Shown: positions 7,767 to 15,912 of the stretch, one piece after another
How positions within the stretch are numbered: the first letter of the stretch is position 1
Layout: each line of letters opens with the position of its first letter
From: Streptomyces eurythermus
GTDB lineage: Bacteria > Actinomycetota > Actinomycetes > Streptomycetales > Streptomycetaceae
Length of the DNA: 64,000 bases
NCBI RefSeq assembly: GCF_014649115.1
Contig: NZ_BMSK01000008.1
Span: forward strand, 124,001-188,000
Reading direction: 5' to 3'
Position numbers and translations under genes: made by a program
The notes under the pieces: model-generated
What the model was told of the DNA's origin: nothing
Databases searched by the model: none
Seen by the model: only the letters and a program-made list of their open reading frames with translations

Positions 7767-10412
7767 TCACCGCGCGTCCGTCAGGCGCAAGGAGTAGCCG
7801 CGGTCGAGCGGCAGGCGGGCCGTGGTGACGGTCGTGACACGGGTGGCGGGGTCGTAGGACCAGGCGGAGCGCGGGAGCCGGCGGCCGTCCAGCAGGACCT
7901 GGGCGGGCGCGGTGCCGGCGCCGTGCACCGTGAACCGGTACGCCCGGGCGTCCACCTTGCCGGCGTAGGCACCCCGGCTCGCGCCCACGGTCACGGTCGT
8001 GCCCCGGCCGTCGGCGCGCACCGACACCTTCTGCGCGGCCGCGGCGCCCCGGGCGAAGTCCCGGGTCACGCCGTCGTCCTCGTACAGCGTGTAGTGGCTG
8101 GTGCCGTGCGCGGCCGGGTACAGGTCCCAGTCCAGCTCGTGCCGGTCGCGGGTCTGCCAACTGGTCGTCCCCTTCGGCCACATGGGGACGATCGCGCCCT
8201 CGCGCACGAACAGCGGCAGGGTGTCCAGCGGGGCGTGGTAGCCGTCGAGCGTGGTCGGCCCCCGATAGGTGCGCCCGGTCCAGTAGTCGGTCCAGGTGCC
8301 CTTCGGCAGATAGATGCCGTCGCGGGTGCCGGAGTCCTCGTAGACGGGCGCGACCAGGAAGTCCGGGCCGGAGAGGAACTCGTACTTCGCCCGCTCGCCC
8401 AGGGTGGCCGGGTCGTCGGGGTACTCCAGCCACAGCGGGCGCACCGCCCCCACGCCGGTCTTCGCCGCCTCGGCGGACAGTGTGTACATGTACGGCAGCA
8501 GCCGCTCCTTCAGCTGGAGGTACTTCCGGTTGACCGAGGTGTACGGCTCGCCGTCCCGCCACGGCTGCTGCTCGGCGGGCTTGCCGGTGGTGAGGTCGCT
8601 CGCCCAGCCGTCCATCGTCATGATGGCCGGCAGGAACGCCTTCCACTGCAGGTCGCGGGCGTACATCTTCGCGTCGTGGCGGTAGATGCTGCCGACGTCA
8701 CCGGTGTTGTAGGCGATGCCGGACATCGTCGCGCCGGCGTACGTCGGGATCTGCCAGCGGATGTAGTCCCAGGACAGCTTCTGGTCGCCGCTCCACAGCA
8801 CCCCGCAGCGCTGGGCACCCGCCCAGGACACCGGCAGCCAGACGAAGCCGCGGGCGTCGCTGTTGTCCTCGATGCCCTTCTTCGCGGCGTCGCAGGCGTC
8901 CAGCGCGAACTTGTAGCCGTTGCCGACCCAGGCCACGTCCAGCTTGGCCACCCGCTGGCCCGCCTTCACCTGGTCGGCGAGCTTGTCGATGCCGTTCTCG
9001 GTCCACAGGCCGAGCTGGGCGTGGTGGTCCTGAAGGCCCTTGGCGGTCTGCTCCAGGTTCTCGTACCCGCAGCCGTACCCGTCGTTGACCAGCATCCAGC
9101 CGAGCGGCATCCGGTGCTCCGTGTAGCCGTCGGCGATCTTCAGCGCGTCCAGGGTGTGCCGCTCGCCCCGGTTGGCGTTGTGCAGGTAGCAGTCGGAGTC
9201 GCCCGGTTCCAGGCCGTACACCGGTGGCATGAAGGGGCGGCCCGCCAACGCCGTGTACTTGCCGATGACTTGCTTGGCGTCACCCAGGAAGTAGTAGGCG
9301 TCGAACCGGCGTTCCTGCTGACCCGTCGTCACCGGCGAGCCGAAGGTGTACACGCCCGGCGCGAAGGTGTTGCGGAAGACGCCGTAGCCCGCGCTGGAGA
9401 GGTAGAACGGCTGGGAGTTGTTGTAGCCGCCCTCGTTCCAGTCGAAGCTGTTGGCCACGTACATCGTCCGGTCGCGGTGCGAGAAGCTGCCGTTCTGCTC
9501 GCCGCCGCCGAAGAACTGCTCGTCCGCGCCGCGCGCGAGGCTCTGCCGCATCCCGCCGGTCGACCAGCGCAGCGGCTTGTCCTCCTGCCAGATCCGGGTG
9601 CGGTCGTCTGGCCGGTACAGCCCGAACCGCAGCGGCTTCTTGTACACGCGCAGGACGGCCTGAGGGGAGCGGATGCCGTAGTAGTCGCCCGCGTCGAAGG
9701 ACGAGGTGTCGCGCTGGAGCGCGGGCCGCCGACGCACGATGGCGGTGCCGGCCGGATCGCTCAGCGCGCCGGACGGGTCGGCCTGGAGCCGCAGTTGGCC
9801 ATCTGTCAGGAAGTCGGCGCGCGCCGTCAGCCGGCCGGCCGCGATCGTGTAGCTGCCGTCGCCGCCGGAGAAGGACGTGAGGTCGCCGGCGTCCGTGGTC
9901 GCGGGCAGATAGGCGGTGCCGGTGAAGGAGCTGCCGTGCACGTCGTACGGCACCACGAGCACGTGGTACGTCCCCGACGCGCGCGGGATCACCGTGGCCT
10001 CGGGGTCGGCGGTGCCCGCGCTGGAGGCCACCTGCTTGCCGTGGTCGTCGTAGACGTACAGGTCGAAGTCGTCCGAGGGGCGCTCCCAGCCGATGGACAG
10101 CGGGACGCCGCCCTCGGGGTTGTCGTTCCAGTAGCCGTCCGGCACCGACACGGTGAGGTCGAAGCGGTGGCAGACCGTGCCGTCGGGGTCGGCGGCCTCG
10201 GCGGGGCACTTCTCGGGGCCGCCGCCGGTGCCCTTGGCGTAGACCGGGCCGCGCCAGCCGGCGCTGGCGTGGGCGGGGTCCAGTACGGCGCCGGAGGCGG
10301 TGGTCGCGGCCTCGGCGGGTGCCGGGCCGGACAGCACGGTCGCGGCCAGGGCGGTCGCCAGCCCCAGCGGAACCCAGGCCGGCCACGGCACACGATGTCG
10401 GAGTCTTCGCAC
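7767..10412 (-). CDS. Secreted GH31 alpha-glycosidase
   Basis: An 881-residue exported enzyme. The signal peptide (about 1-35) ends in PAEAA. A beta-sandwich/PPC-like region (about 60-170, with DDFDLYVYDDHGKQV) precedes the GH31 N-domain and the TIM barrel. In the barrel, KLDVAWVGNGY fits the nucleophile strand and VLWSGDQ fits the acid/base motif WxGD. C-terminal beta domains contain LYPAAHGTSHYTLYEDDG, typical of the DUF5110-type tail. GH31 includes alpha-glucosidases, alpha-xylosidases and transglycosylases; the specificity cannot be read here. The GTG start at 10412 follows GGGGAG. An operator-like palindrome lies about 60 bp upstream, suggesting sugar-responsive repression. Confidence 0.88.
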   Translation of the reverse strand: MRRLRHRVPWPAWVPLGLATALAATVLSGPAPAEAATTASGAVLDPAHASAGWRGPVYAKGTGGGPEKCPAEAADPDGTVCHRFDLTVSVPDGYWNDNPEGGVPLSIGWERPSDDFDLYVYDDHGKQVASSAGTADPEATVIPRASGTYHVLVVPYDVHGSSFTGTAYLPATTDAGDLTSFSGGDGSYTIAAGRLTARADFLTDGQLRLQADPSGALSDPAGTAIVRRRPALQRDTSSFDAGDYYGIRSPQAVLRVYKKPLRFGLYRPDDRTRIWQEDKPLRWSTGGMRQSLARGADEQFFGGGEQNGSFSHRDRTMYVANSFDWNEGGYNNSQPFYLSSAGYGVFRNTFAPGVYTFGSPVTTGQQERRFDAYYFLGDAKQVIGKYTALAGRPFMPPVYGLEPGDSDCYLHNANRGERHTLDALKIADGYTEHRMPLGWMLVNDGYGCGYENLEQTAKGLQDHHAQLGLWTENGIDKLADQVKAGQRVAKLDVAWVGNGYKFALDACDAAKKGIEDNSDARGFVWLPVSWAGAQRCGVLWSGDQKLSWDYIRWQIPTYAGATMSGIAYNTGDVGSIYRHDAKMYARDLQWKAFLPAIMTMDGWASDLTTGKPAEQQPWRDGEPYTSVNRKYLQLKERLLPYMYTLSAEAAKTGVGAVRPLWLEYPDDPATLGERAKYEFLSGPDFLVAPVYEDSGTRDGIYLPKGTWTDYWTGRTYRGPTTLDGYHAPLDTLPLFVREGAIVPMWPKGTTSWQTRDRHELDWDLYPAAHGTSHYTLYEDDGVTRDFARGAAAAQKVSVRADGRGTTVTVGASRGAYAGKVDARAYRFTVHGAGTAPAQVLLDGRRLPRSAWSYDPATRVTTVTTARLPLDRGYSLRLTDAR

Positions 10413-10463
10413 GGCGGAACAGCTCCCCTCGCACCTTCGCGGATTGACTGTCCTGACTGACGT

Positions 10464-10500
10464 TGCTCACAAGCGCTTGAAACAAGCGTCAATCGAGCAA
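10464..10500. promoter_or_regulatory. LacI-type operator upstream of the GH31 gene
   Basis: CAAGCGCTTG at 10470-10479 is a perfect 10-bp palindrome with the central CG typical of LacI-family operators. It lies between flanking inverted heptamers GTTGCTC (ending 10469) and GAGCAAC (from 10495). It sits 50-90 bp upstream of the GH31 start. No LacI-family gene is in the window. Confidence 0.6.
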
Positions 10501-10533
10501 CTTCACGCACGAAGCCTCGGGGTAGACGCAGGT

Positions 10534-10576
10534 ACATGTCAATACCGGGGTGGGTGGGCAGGCGATACCGGGGTGG
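10534..10576. promoter_or_regulatory. Promoter-like element and direct repeat in the GH31/small-protein divergent region
   Basis: On the minus strand a perfect TTGACA -35 hexamer lies at 10537-10542; no convincing -10 is seen 17-18 bp further. ATACCGGGGTGG is repeated exactly at 10542-10553 and 10565-10576, a 23-bp spacing on one face of the helix. The 20-bp block at 10534-10553 recurs with three mismatches upstream of the GH10-GH62 gene (45669-45688). Confidence 0.4.
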
Positions 10577-10753
10577 TCCCGGGCGGCGGCGCGTCCTGCC
10601 GGGCCGCCGTCTGCTGCATTGGCGGGACCCTGATCACCGGGTCGGGGGAGTGGGCCCGCGGCCGACGGGCCGGACCTCCGGGCCGGTGTGACGATCACAG
10701 CAAGGTGACACAGCGATTCCGGCCGTCACCACGGCCGGTGGGAGGACCACACG

Positions 10754-11134
10754 ATGAACTCCGCTCTCAAGCGCCTGCTCGGCGCCGGCGCGGCGGTGGC
10801 CACGGGCGCCACCGTCCTGCTCGGCACCGGCGCCGGCACCGCCGAGGCCGCCGGCCGCGCCCACTGCGACCGCGCCGAACGCCCCATATGGAGTGAAGGG
10901 CCCAGCCGTAACGTGACCGCCCGCCACTGCGACGTGCCGGACCAGGACCACCGCTGGTACACCGTCGAGTTCGACACCCTCGTACAGCCCCACCAGAAGA
11001 ACGACTACGTGGACGGAGGCGTCGAGCGGACCGGCACCCTGCACGACAGGAGCATCAGGTGCCTGGGCTACACCACCGACAAGGACACGGTGAACTGGTT
11101 CGGCTGCCTGCCCCGCCTGAAGCACGTCTCCTGA
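10754..11134 (+). CDS. Small secreted cysteine-containing protein, unknown function
   Basis: A 126-residue protein with a Sec signal (MNSALKRLLGAGAAVATGAT, cleavage near AEA at residues 31-33). The mature chain has four Cys residues (CDRAE, HCDVPD, IRCLGY, FGCLPR), consistent with two disulfides. I recognise no catalytic motif. GGGAGG lies 8 nt upstream of ATG 10754. It is divergent from the GH31 gene and converges on the Ppx/GppA gene 25 bp away. Confidence 0.65.
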   Translation: MNSALKRLLGAGAAVATGATVLLGTGAGTAEAAGRAHCDRAERPIWSEGPSRNVTARHCDVPDQDHRWYTVEFDTLVQPHQKNDYVDGGVERTGTLHDRSIRCLGYTTDKDTVNWFGCLPRLKHVS

Positions 11135-11159
11135 CCAAGGGCGCCCGGGCCCGGGCCGG

Positions 11160-12197
11160 TCAGGCCGGGGGACCCGCGACGCCCAGCACCGCCGTCGCGG
11201 TCGGCGCACCGGCGCCGGCGCCGGGGGCGGTGGAGGCGACGGTGCCGGCGGTGGAGGTGACGTCCGTCCACCAGTCGGCGCCGTCCTCGGCACAGCGCAG
11301 CAGCACCCCCTCGCGGATCGCCCAGGGGCAGACCACGGCCCGGGGCAGGCCCATCAGCTTCAGCGCGGTGTGCCCCACCACCGCCCCCGCCAGGCTCTGC
11401 GCGGCGCGCGGCGCGGAGATCCCCGGCAGCCGGGCCCGCTCCGCGGCGGGCAGCGCGGCCAGCGCGCGCACCGCCTCGCGCAGGTCCCCGCAGGCCAACT
11501 CCCGCTCCACGAACGGGCCGTGACGCCCCGGCGGCGCCCCGCACAGCCGGGCCAGCTGCTGGAACGTACGGGAGGTGACGGCGACGGTACGCGGCCGCTC
11601 CCAGCGGATCCGCGCGGCCACGTCCCGCAGTTCATGGCGGACCCGGCGGCGCAGCTCCTTCAGCTCCTTCGGCCCGGGCGGGTCCTGGACGGTCAGGTAC
11701 TCCCTGGTCAGCCGGCCCGCGCCGAGCGGCAGGGACGCCACGAAGCCGGGCATCCGGCCCCGCCCGAAGGCCACCTCCAGCGAGCCGCCGCCGATGTCGA
11801 GCAGCGCCAGCGGACCCGCCTTCCAGCCCAGCCAGCGGCGGGCCGCCAGGAAGGTCAGCTCGGCCTCCGTCTCCCCGGGCAGCGTGCACATGCGCACCCC
11901 GGTCCCGGACGCCACCCGGTGCAGCACCTCATGACGGTTCGGGGCGGTGCGGACCACCGTGGTCGCGAAGGCCAGCGGACCCGCCGCCTGCCAGCCGCGG
12001 GCCGTGGCGCTCGCCGCGCCCACCGCCTCGACCAGCCGCCGCACCGCCTCGTCCCCGATCGTGCCGTCCGGGCCCAGGTGTTCGGACAGGCGTAACTTCC
12101 ACTTGACCGTGTGCACCGGCAGCGGCACACCCCCCTCCACGTCCGCGATCACCAGTCGCACCGTGTTCGACCCCGCGTCCACCACGCTCACCCGCAT
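11160..12197 (-). CDS. Ppx/GppA-family phosphatase
   Basis: A 345-residue member of the ASKHA fold family that includes exopolyphosphatase and guanosine pentaphosphatase. The N-terminal phosphate loop is DAGSNTVRLVIADV. The second ATPase-like motif is LLDIGGGSLEVAFGRG. The basic segment PLGAGRLTREYL is also typical. At about 345 residues it is the short two-domain form without the HD domain found in E. coli Ppx. It would act on polyphosphate or pppGpp; which cannot be decided. The last 35 residues are Ala/Gly/Thr rich and low complexity. ATG 12197. Confidence 0.87.
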   Translation of the reverse strand: MRVSVVDAGSNTVRLVIADVEGGVPLPVHTVKWKLRLSEHLGPDGTIGDEAVRRLVEAVGAASATARGWQAAGPLAFATTVVRTAPNRHEVLHRVASGTGVRMCTLPGETEAELTFLAARRWLGWKAGPLALLDIGGGSLEVAFGRGRMPGFVASLPLGAGRLTREYLTVQDPPGPKELKELRRRVRHELRDVAARIRWERPRTVAVTSRTFQQLARLCGAPPGRHGPFVERELACGDLREAVRALAALPAAERARLPGISAPRAAQSLAGAVVGHTALKLMGLPRAVVCPWAIREGVLLRCAEDGADWWTDVTSTAGTVASTAPGAGAGAPTATAVLGVAGPPA

Positions 12198-12227
12198 GGC
12201 CGGGACGTACCCGTTCCACCGGCGCGA

Positions 12228-12605
12228 TCACCCCTCGCACGAGGGGCGTTCCGGAGCACGCACCCGCCGGGCCGCGCCTTCGGAGCGGCTCGCGCGGCAG
12301 TCCGCCGCGGACCAGTAGCGCGAGGCGCACGGACCGGGGGAGAGCGGGCGCCCGTCCGGCGGCAGGGTGCGCGCACACCAGCCGCACACCACGTCCGCGC
12401 CGGCCCCCGCCGCCCGCAGGGACGCGGCGGCCCGGACGGCGGTCTCGAACGGAACCTCCTCGACGACCGGCGCCGGAGCGGCGGACAGCAACAGCGCGCT
12501 CCGCCAGGCACTCAGCCCGGTGACGGCACGCAGGACCCCGATCACCTCCCGCCTGCCGTCCCCGGCCCAGCCGGTGAGCACCACCGCGAAATCCGGCTCC
12601 TCCAC
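12228..12605 (-). CDS. Orphan ribosomal L7/L12 C-terminal-domain-like protein
   Basis: The segment FAVVLTGWAGDGRREVIGVLRAVTGLSAWRS through to AGAGADVV aligns by pattern with the L7/L12 C-terminal domain (beta strand, K/R-x-x-VIxxLRxxTGLxxxxA helix, P-x-x-V helix). The N-terminal dimerisation domain and hinge are missing. A Cys-rich tail follows (CGWC ... PCASRYWSAADC), possibly a zinc site. I chose GTG 12605 because GGAGGGG precedes it and the domain starts five residues later; GTG 12659 is an 18-codon longer alternative. It is 30 bp upstream of the Ppx/GppA gene on the same strand, so co-transcription is likely. The role is unknown; binding translation factors is speculative. Confidence 0.6.
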   Translation of the reverse strand: MEEPDFAVVLTGWAGDGRREVIGVLRAVTGLSAWRSALLLSAAPAPVVEEVPFETAVRAAASLRAAGAGADVVCGWCARTLPPDGRPLSPGPCASRYWSAADCRASRSEGAARRVRAPERPSCEG

Positions 12606-12727
12606 CCGACCCCTCCGCACCCCGCCGGCCCTGTCCGGATCCCGCCCCCGTCCGGCCACCGCTGCCCTTGGATGGACGGGCCACCACCGCCGCCCCGTCA
12701 GGACGGCGGGCGACCGGAGCGGATGCG

Positions 12728-13882
12728 ATGAGGGTACTGGTGATCGGCGGCGGGATCGCGGGAACCGCGACCGCGCTGGGACTGCACAAGGCCGGGTTCG
12801 ACGTCACCGTGTTCGAGGCCCACCCGGACACGGCCGAGGACCTCGGCGCCTTCCTGACCCTGGCGAGCAACGGCATGCGCGCCCTGGCCCAGCTGGACGC
12901 CGTGAACGCCGTCACGGCCGTCGGTTTTCCGCTGACTTCGCTGCGGCTGCTCGACAGCCGGGGCGCGCTGATGTCACACGCCCCGCTCGGCGAGGCGGAC
13001 GACCCCGCCCTGCGCTACCGCTGTCTGCGCCGCGGCGAGCTGAACGCGGCCCTGCAGGGCGAGGCGGCACGGCGCGGCATCCCCCTGCACCACGGGGCCC
13101 GGCTGGTGTCCGTGGCGGACGGCCCCGACGGCGTCACCGCCCGCTTCGCCGACGGCACCACGGCCACCGGGGACCTGCTCGTCGGCGCCGACGGACTGCG
13201 CTCGACCGTGCGCCGGCTGCTGCTGCCCGGGGTGCGGCCTCGATATGCCGGCCAGCGGGTCTACTACGGCTACACCCGCACCGCGCCCGCCCCCGGCCCG
13301 GACGGCTCCATCACCATGGTCCGGGGCGGCGCGACCGCCTTCGGGTACGCGGTGTCCCCGGCGGGGGAGACGTACTGGTTCGCCCGCGAGAGCGGTGACC
13401 CGCTGCCCGCCGGGGCGCCCGCCGCGCCGTCGGCCGGCGCGCGCGAGCGGCTGCTGACGCTGCTGCGCGCGGACACCACGCCCGCCGCCGGCCTGGTCGA
13501 GTCCGCCGGCGACGCCATCCTGGTCACCAACGCCAGCGAGCTGCCGCCGGGCACGGCCTGGCACACCGGACGGGTCGTGCTCGCCGGCGACGCCGCGCAC
13601 GCGGCCTCCCCGGCGACCGGGCAGGGCGCCTCGATGGCGCTGGAGGACGCCGTGGTCCTGGCCAAGGCGCTGCGGGACCTGCCCGATCCGGCCACCGCGT
13701 ACGCCGCGTACGAACGGCACCGCCGGCCGCGGGCGGAGCGCAACATCACCGTCAGCGGCGCCCTGTCCCGGAACACCGCGGGCACCGTGACGGCGCGCCC
13801 GGCCGGACCCGACGAGCGTCTCCTCGGCCAACTCGCCTGGGACACCCCGCTGTCCGCCGTCCCGCCCGGACCGGGTGAGTGA
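12728..13882 (+). CDS. FAD-dependent monooxygenase (PHBH-type)
   Basis: A 384-residue flavoprotein. The N-terminal dinucleotide fold VLVIGGGIAGTATALGL starts five residues in. A second FAD motif, VVLAGDAAHAASPATGQGAS, lies near residue 295, followed by the conserved ALEDAVVLAKAL helix. This is the class A flavin monooxygenase layout (aromatic ring hydroxylation or epoxidation with NAD(P)H and oxygen). ATG 12728 leaves the Rossmann strand at the usual distance; an in-frame ATG at 12668 would add 20 unconserved residues. No pathway genes flank it, so the substrate is unknown. Confidence 0.85.
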   Translation: MRVLVIGGGIAGTATALGLHKAGFDVTVFEAHPDTAEDLGAFLTLASNGMRALAQLDAVNAVTAVGFPLTSLRLLDSRGALMSHAPLGEADDPALRYRCLRRGELNAALQGEAARRGIPLHHGARLVSVADGPDGVTARFADGTTATGDLLVGADGLRSTVRRLLLPGVRPRYAGQRVYYGYTRTAPAPGPDGSITMVRGGATAFGYAVSPAGETYWFARESGDPLPAGAPAAPSAGARERLLTLLRADTTPAAGLVESAGDAILVTNASELPPGTAWHTGRVVLAGDAAHAASPATGQGASMALEDAVVLAKALRDLPDPATAYAAYERHRRPRAERNITVSGALSRNTAGTVTARPAGPDERLLGQLAWDTPLSAVPPGPGE

Positions 13883-13996
13883 ACCGGGCCGCCGGCGCGC
13901 GAAAGTGCAAGAGGCGGGGGACGGGAGTCCATTGCCGCGGCGCGGCCGGGGCCGGATCGTTCCGTGCGACCGGCCCCGAGGCAACTAGGAGCTACC

Positions 13997-15772
13997 GTGC
14001 GACTGTCGATCCGAGCGGGCGGCGCCGTGGCCGCCGCCGTCGCCCTGGTCCTGGGCAGCGGCACCGCGTCCCCCGCCGACGCCCGCTACACCGTGACCGT
14101 GGGCACCCCTGTGCCGTTCCCGCATCCCACCGACACCCCCGCCACCGCGTTCACCGACCGCGACGGCACCTTCCACTACCAGCAGTCCGCCGCGCTGTAC
14201 GGCGCCGACGACCCCCGGGTCTGGGACTTCTACACCGGCAAGGACTTCGACACCGCCGCCTTCGACCGGACCCTGAGCGAGGCGGCCGACCCGGCCAACC
14301 CCGCCGACCGCAACGACGACACCACCTGGCGGTGCGACAACAGCCCCACCGGGCGCGAGGCGACGTACGCGCCGGCCGGCTCCGGATACGCGCGGAAGAA
14401 CTACTGCGACCTGTCCGGGATCTGGATCGACCCCGACACCGGCGACTGGTACGGCCTGGTGCACAACGAGTTCACCCCGCGCCCCTTCGGCGACGGACTG
14501 CACTACGACGCCATCGACTACGCCGTCTCCACCGACCGGGGCCGCACCTGGACCATCAAGGACCATGTGCTCACCTCGCCGTACAGCACCAGGCGCGGGG
14601 ACACCACGGCCTTCCCGCACGAGACGTACTCCTACGGCGACGGCGACCAGCGCCTGTTCGCCGACACCTCCTCCGGCTACTTCTACGTCTATTACGGCTC
14701 GCGGATCGTCGACAAGAGCGGCGGCTGGAAGGCCTTCCACGAGCACGTGGCCCGCGCCCCCATCGCCGCGAAGATGGCCCCCGGCTCCTGGCGCAAGTGG
14801 TACGACGGCGCCTGGTCCCAGCCCGGCACCGGCGGCCGGGAGAGCAACATCGTCCCCGTCGACGCCGGGCACCCCACCGGCTACACCCCCGTCGGCGCCG
14901 AGTACGACCCGGCCAACACCGGCACCGCCGCCGAGCAGATCGCGGCCGGGAAAATGCCCCCGACCTCACCGCTGTTCGTGATGAACATCGCCTACGACGC
15001 CCACCTCGGCCGGTACATCGGCACCCCGCAGGCCGTCGACCAGAGCGGCCGCGCACCCCAGTACCTGTACGCCACCGACGACCTGGCCACCCAGAAGTGG
15101 CAGCTCATCGGTGACACCGGCGACTACACCACCGCCTCCTGGTACCGCTGGTTCCTGGATCCCGTGAGCCGCACCGGCTCCGCCGTGCTCGGCCGGACCT
15201 TCCGCGCCTACTGCTCCTTCGGCTGCTCCCACGGCTCCTCGGGCGAGTACGCCGACGTCACCGTGGACTCCGCCACGCCCGCCGCCCCGCCCGTGGACAC
15301 CGGCCGCCGCTACCGCATCGCCGCCGGCAGCGGCCGGATCCTCGCCCAGGAGTCCGGCGGCTCCGCCGTCACCTCCCTCGGCCGGCCCACCGGCTCCGCC
15401 CGCGAGTCGTGGTCCTTCACCCCGACGGGAGACGGCGCCTTCACCATCGCCAACGCGGCGACCGGCCGCCTGCTGGGCGTGGACTCCGCGCGGACGGCGG
15501 GCCGGGCCTGGGGAGCACGGCCCACGGTGACCGCCGCCCCGGGCGGCGGGCCGGCCGTCGGACAGCAGTGGTTCCTGATCGCGAACTCCTCCGCGCCCGG
15601 CACCCACCGTCTGGTCAACCGCTACAGCGGGCTCGTCCTCGGCCTGTCCGCGACCCCCGGCCGGCTCGCCGAGACCACTGCGCCGCGCACCTGGACGGCC
15701 CCCGAGGGCTCCCCCGGCGACGGCCGCACCGCCGCCGAACAAACCCTGACGTTCACCCCGTCCGGGGCCTGA
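13997..15772 (+). CDS. Secreted beta-propeller protein with C-terminal ricin-type lectin domain
   Basis: 591 residues from GTG 13997, preceded by AGGAG at 5-nt spacing. The signal peptide is LSIRAGGAVAAAVALVLG with cleavage near ADA. Residues about 30-430 contain Asp-box-like and propeller-type motifs (WIDPDTGDWYGLVHNEF, STDRGRTWTIKDHVL, MNIAYDAHLGRYIGTP), suggesting a five-bladed glycosidase fold such as sialidase or GH43-like; I cannot name catalytic residues. Residues about 440-590 form a ricin beta-trefoil (YRIAAGSGRILAQESGG, then repeated Q/W positions) that would bind carbohydrate. It is followed on the same strand by another secreted carbohydrate-binding protein. Confidence 0.7.
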   Translation: MRLSIRAGGAVAAAVALVLGSGTASPADARYTVTVGTPVPFPHPTDTPATAFTDRDGTFHYQQSAALYGADDPRVWDFYTGKDFDTAAFDRTLSEAADPANPADRNDDTTWRCDNSPTGREATYAPAGSGYARKNYCDLSGIWIDPDTGDWYGLVHNEFTPRPFGDGLHYDAIDYAVSTDRGRTWTIKDHVLTSPYSTRRGDTTAFPHETYSYGDGDQRLFADTSSGYFYVYYGSRIVDKSGGWKAFHEHVARAPIAAKMAPGSWRKWYDGAWSQPGTGGRESNIVPVDAGHPTGYTPVGAEYDPANTGTAAEQIAAGKMPPTSPLFVMNIAYDAHLGRYIGTPQAVDQSGRAPQYLYATDDLATQKWQLIGDTGDYTTASWYRWFLDPVSRTGSAVLGRTFRAYCSFGCSHGSSGEYADVTVDSATPAAPPVDTGRRYRIAAGSGRILAQESGGSAVTSLGRPTGSARESWSFTPTGDGAFTIANAATGRLLGVDSARTAGRAWGARPTVTAAPGGGPAVGQQWFLIANSSAPGTHRLVNRYSGLVLGLSATPGRLAETTAPRTWTAPEGSPGDGRTAAEQTLTFTPSGA

Positions 15773-15831
15773 CGTACGAGGGCCCTGGAGCCCCGGCTGA
15801 CGAAGGAGGTGGTGTCCGAAGGCTTGTGGTC

Positions 15832-15892
15832 GGCTTGGTTCATCCCTTAAATCAAAACCTGAACTAAGCCGTGGGGCCGATGAGTCGGCCCC
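15832..15892. promoter_or_regulatory. Inverted repeat and leader hairpin before the CBM32 beta-helix gene
   Basis: GGCTTGGTTCA (15832-15842) and TGAACTAAGCC (15860-15870) form an 11-bp inverted repeat with one mismatch around an AT-rich core (CTTAAATCAAAAC), suitable for an operator at a promoter. Just downstream GGGGCCGA-TGAG-TCGGCCCC (15873-15892) is a perfect 8-bp stem with a 4-base loop, ending 20 nt before the start codon. It could act as an attenuator or a 5-prime stabiliser. Confidence 0.5.
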
Positions 15893-15912
15893 GCCACGTC
15901 TGGAGCCGCCCC

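Noticed and set aside
15871..15912. Upstream in-frame start of the CBM32 beta-helix gene
   Set aside because: It would translate through the 8-bp leader hairpin and place extra basic residues before a normal signal peptide; ATG 15913 has an RBS.
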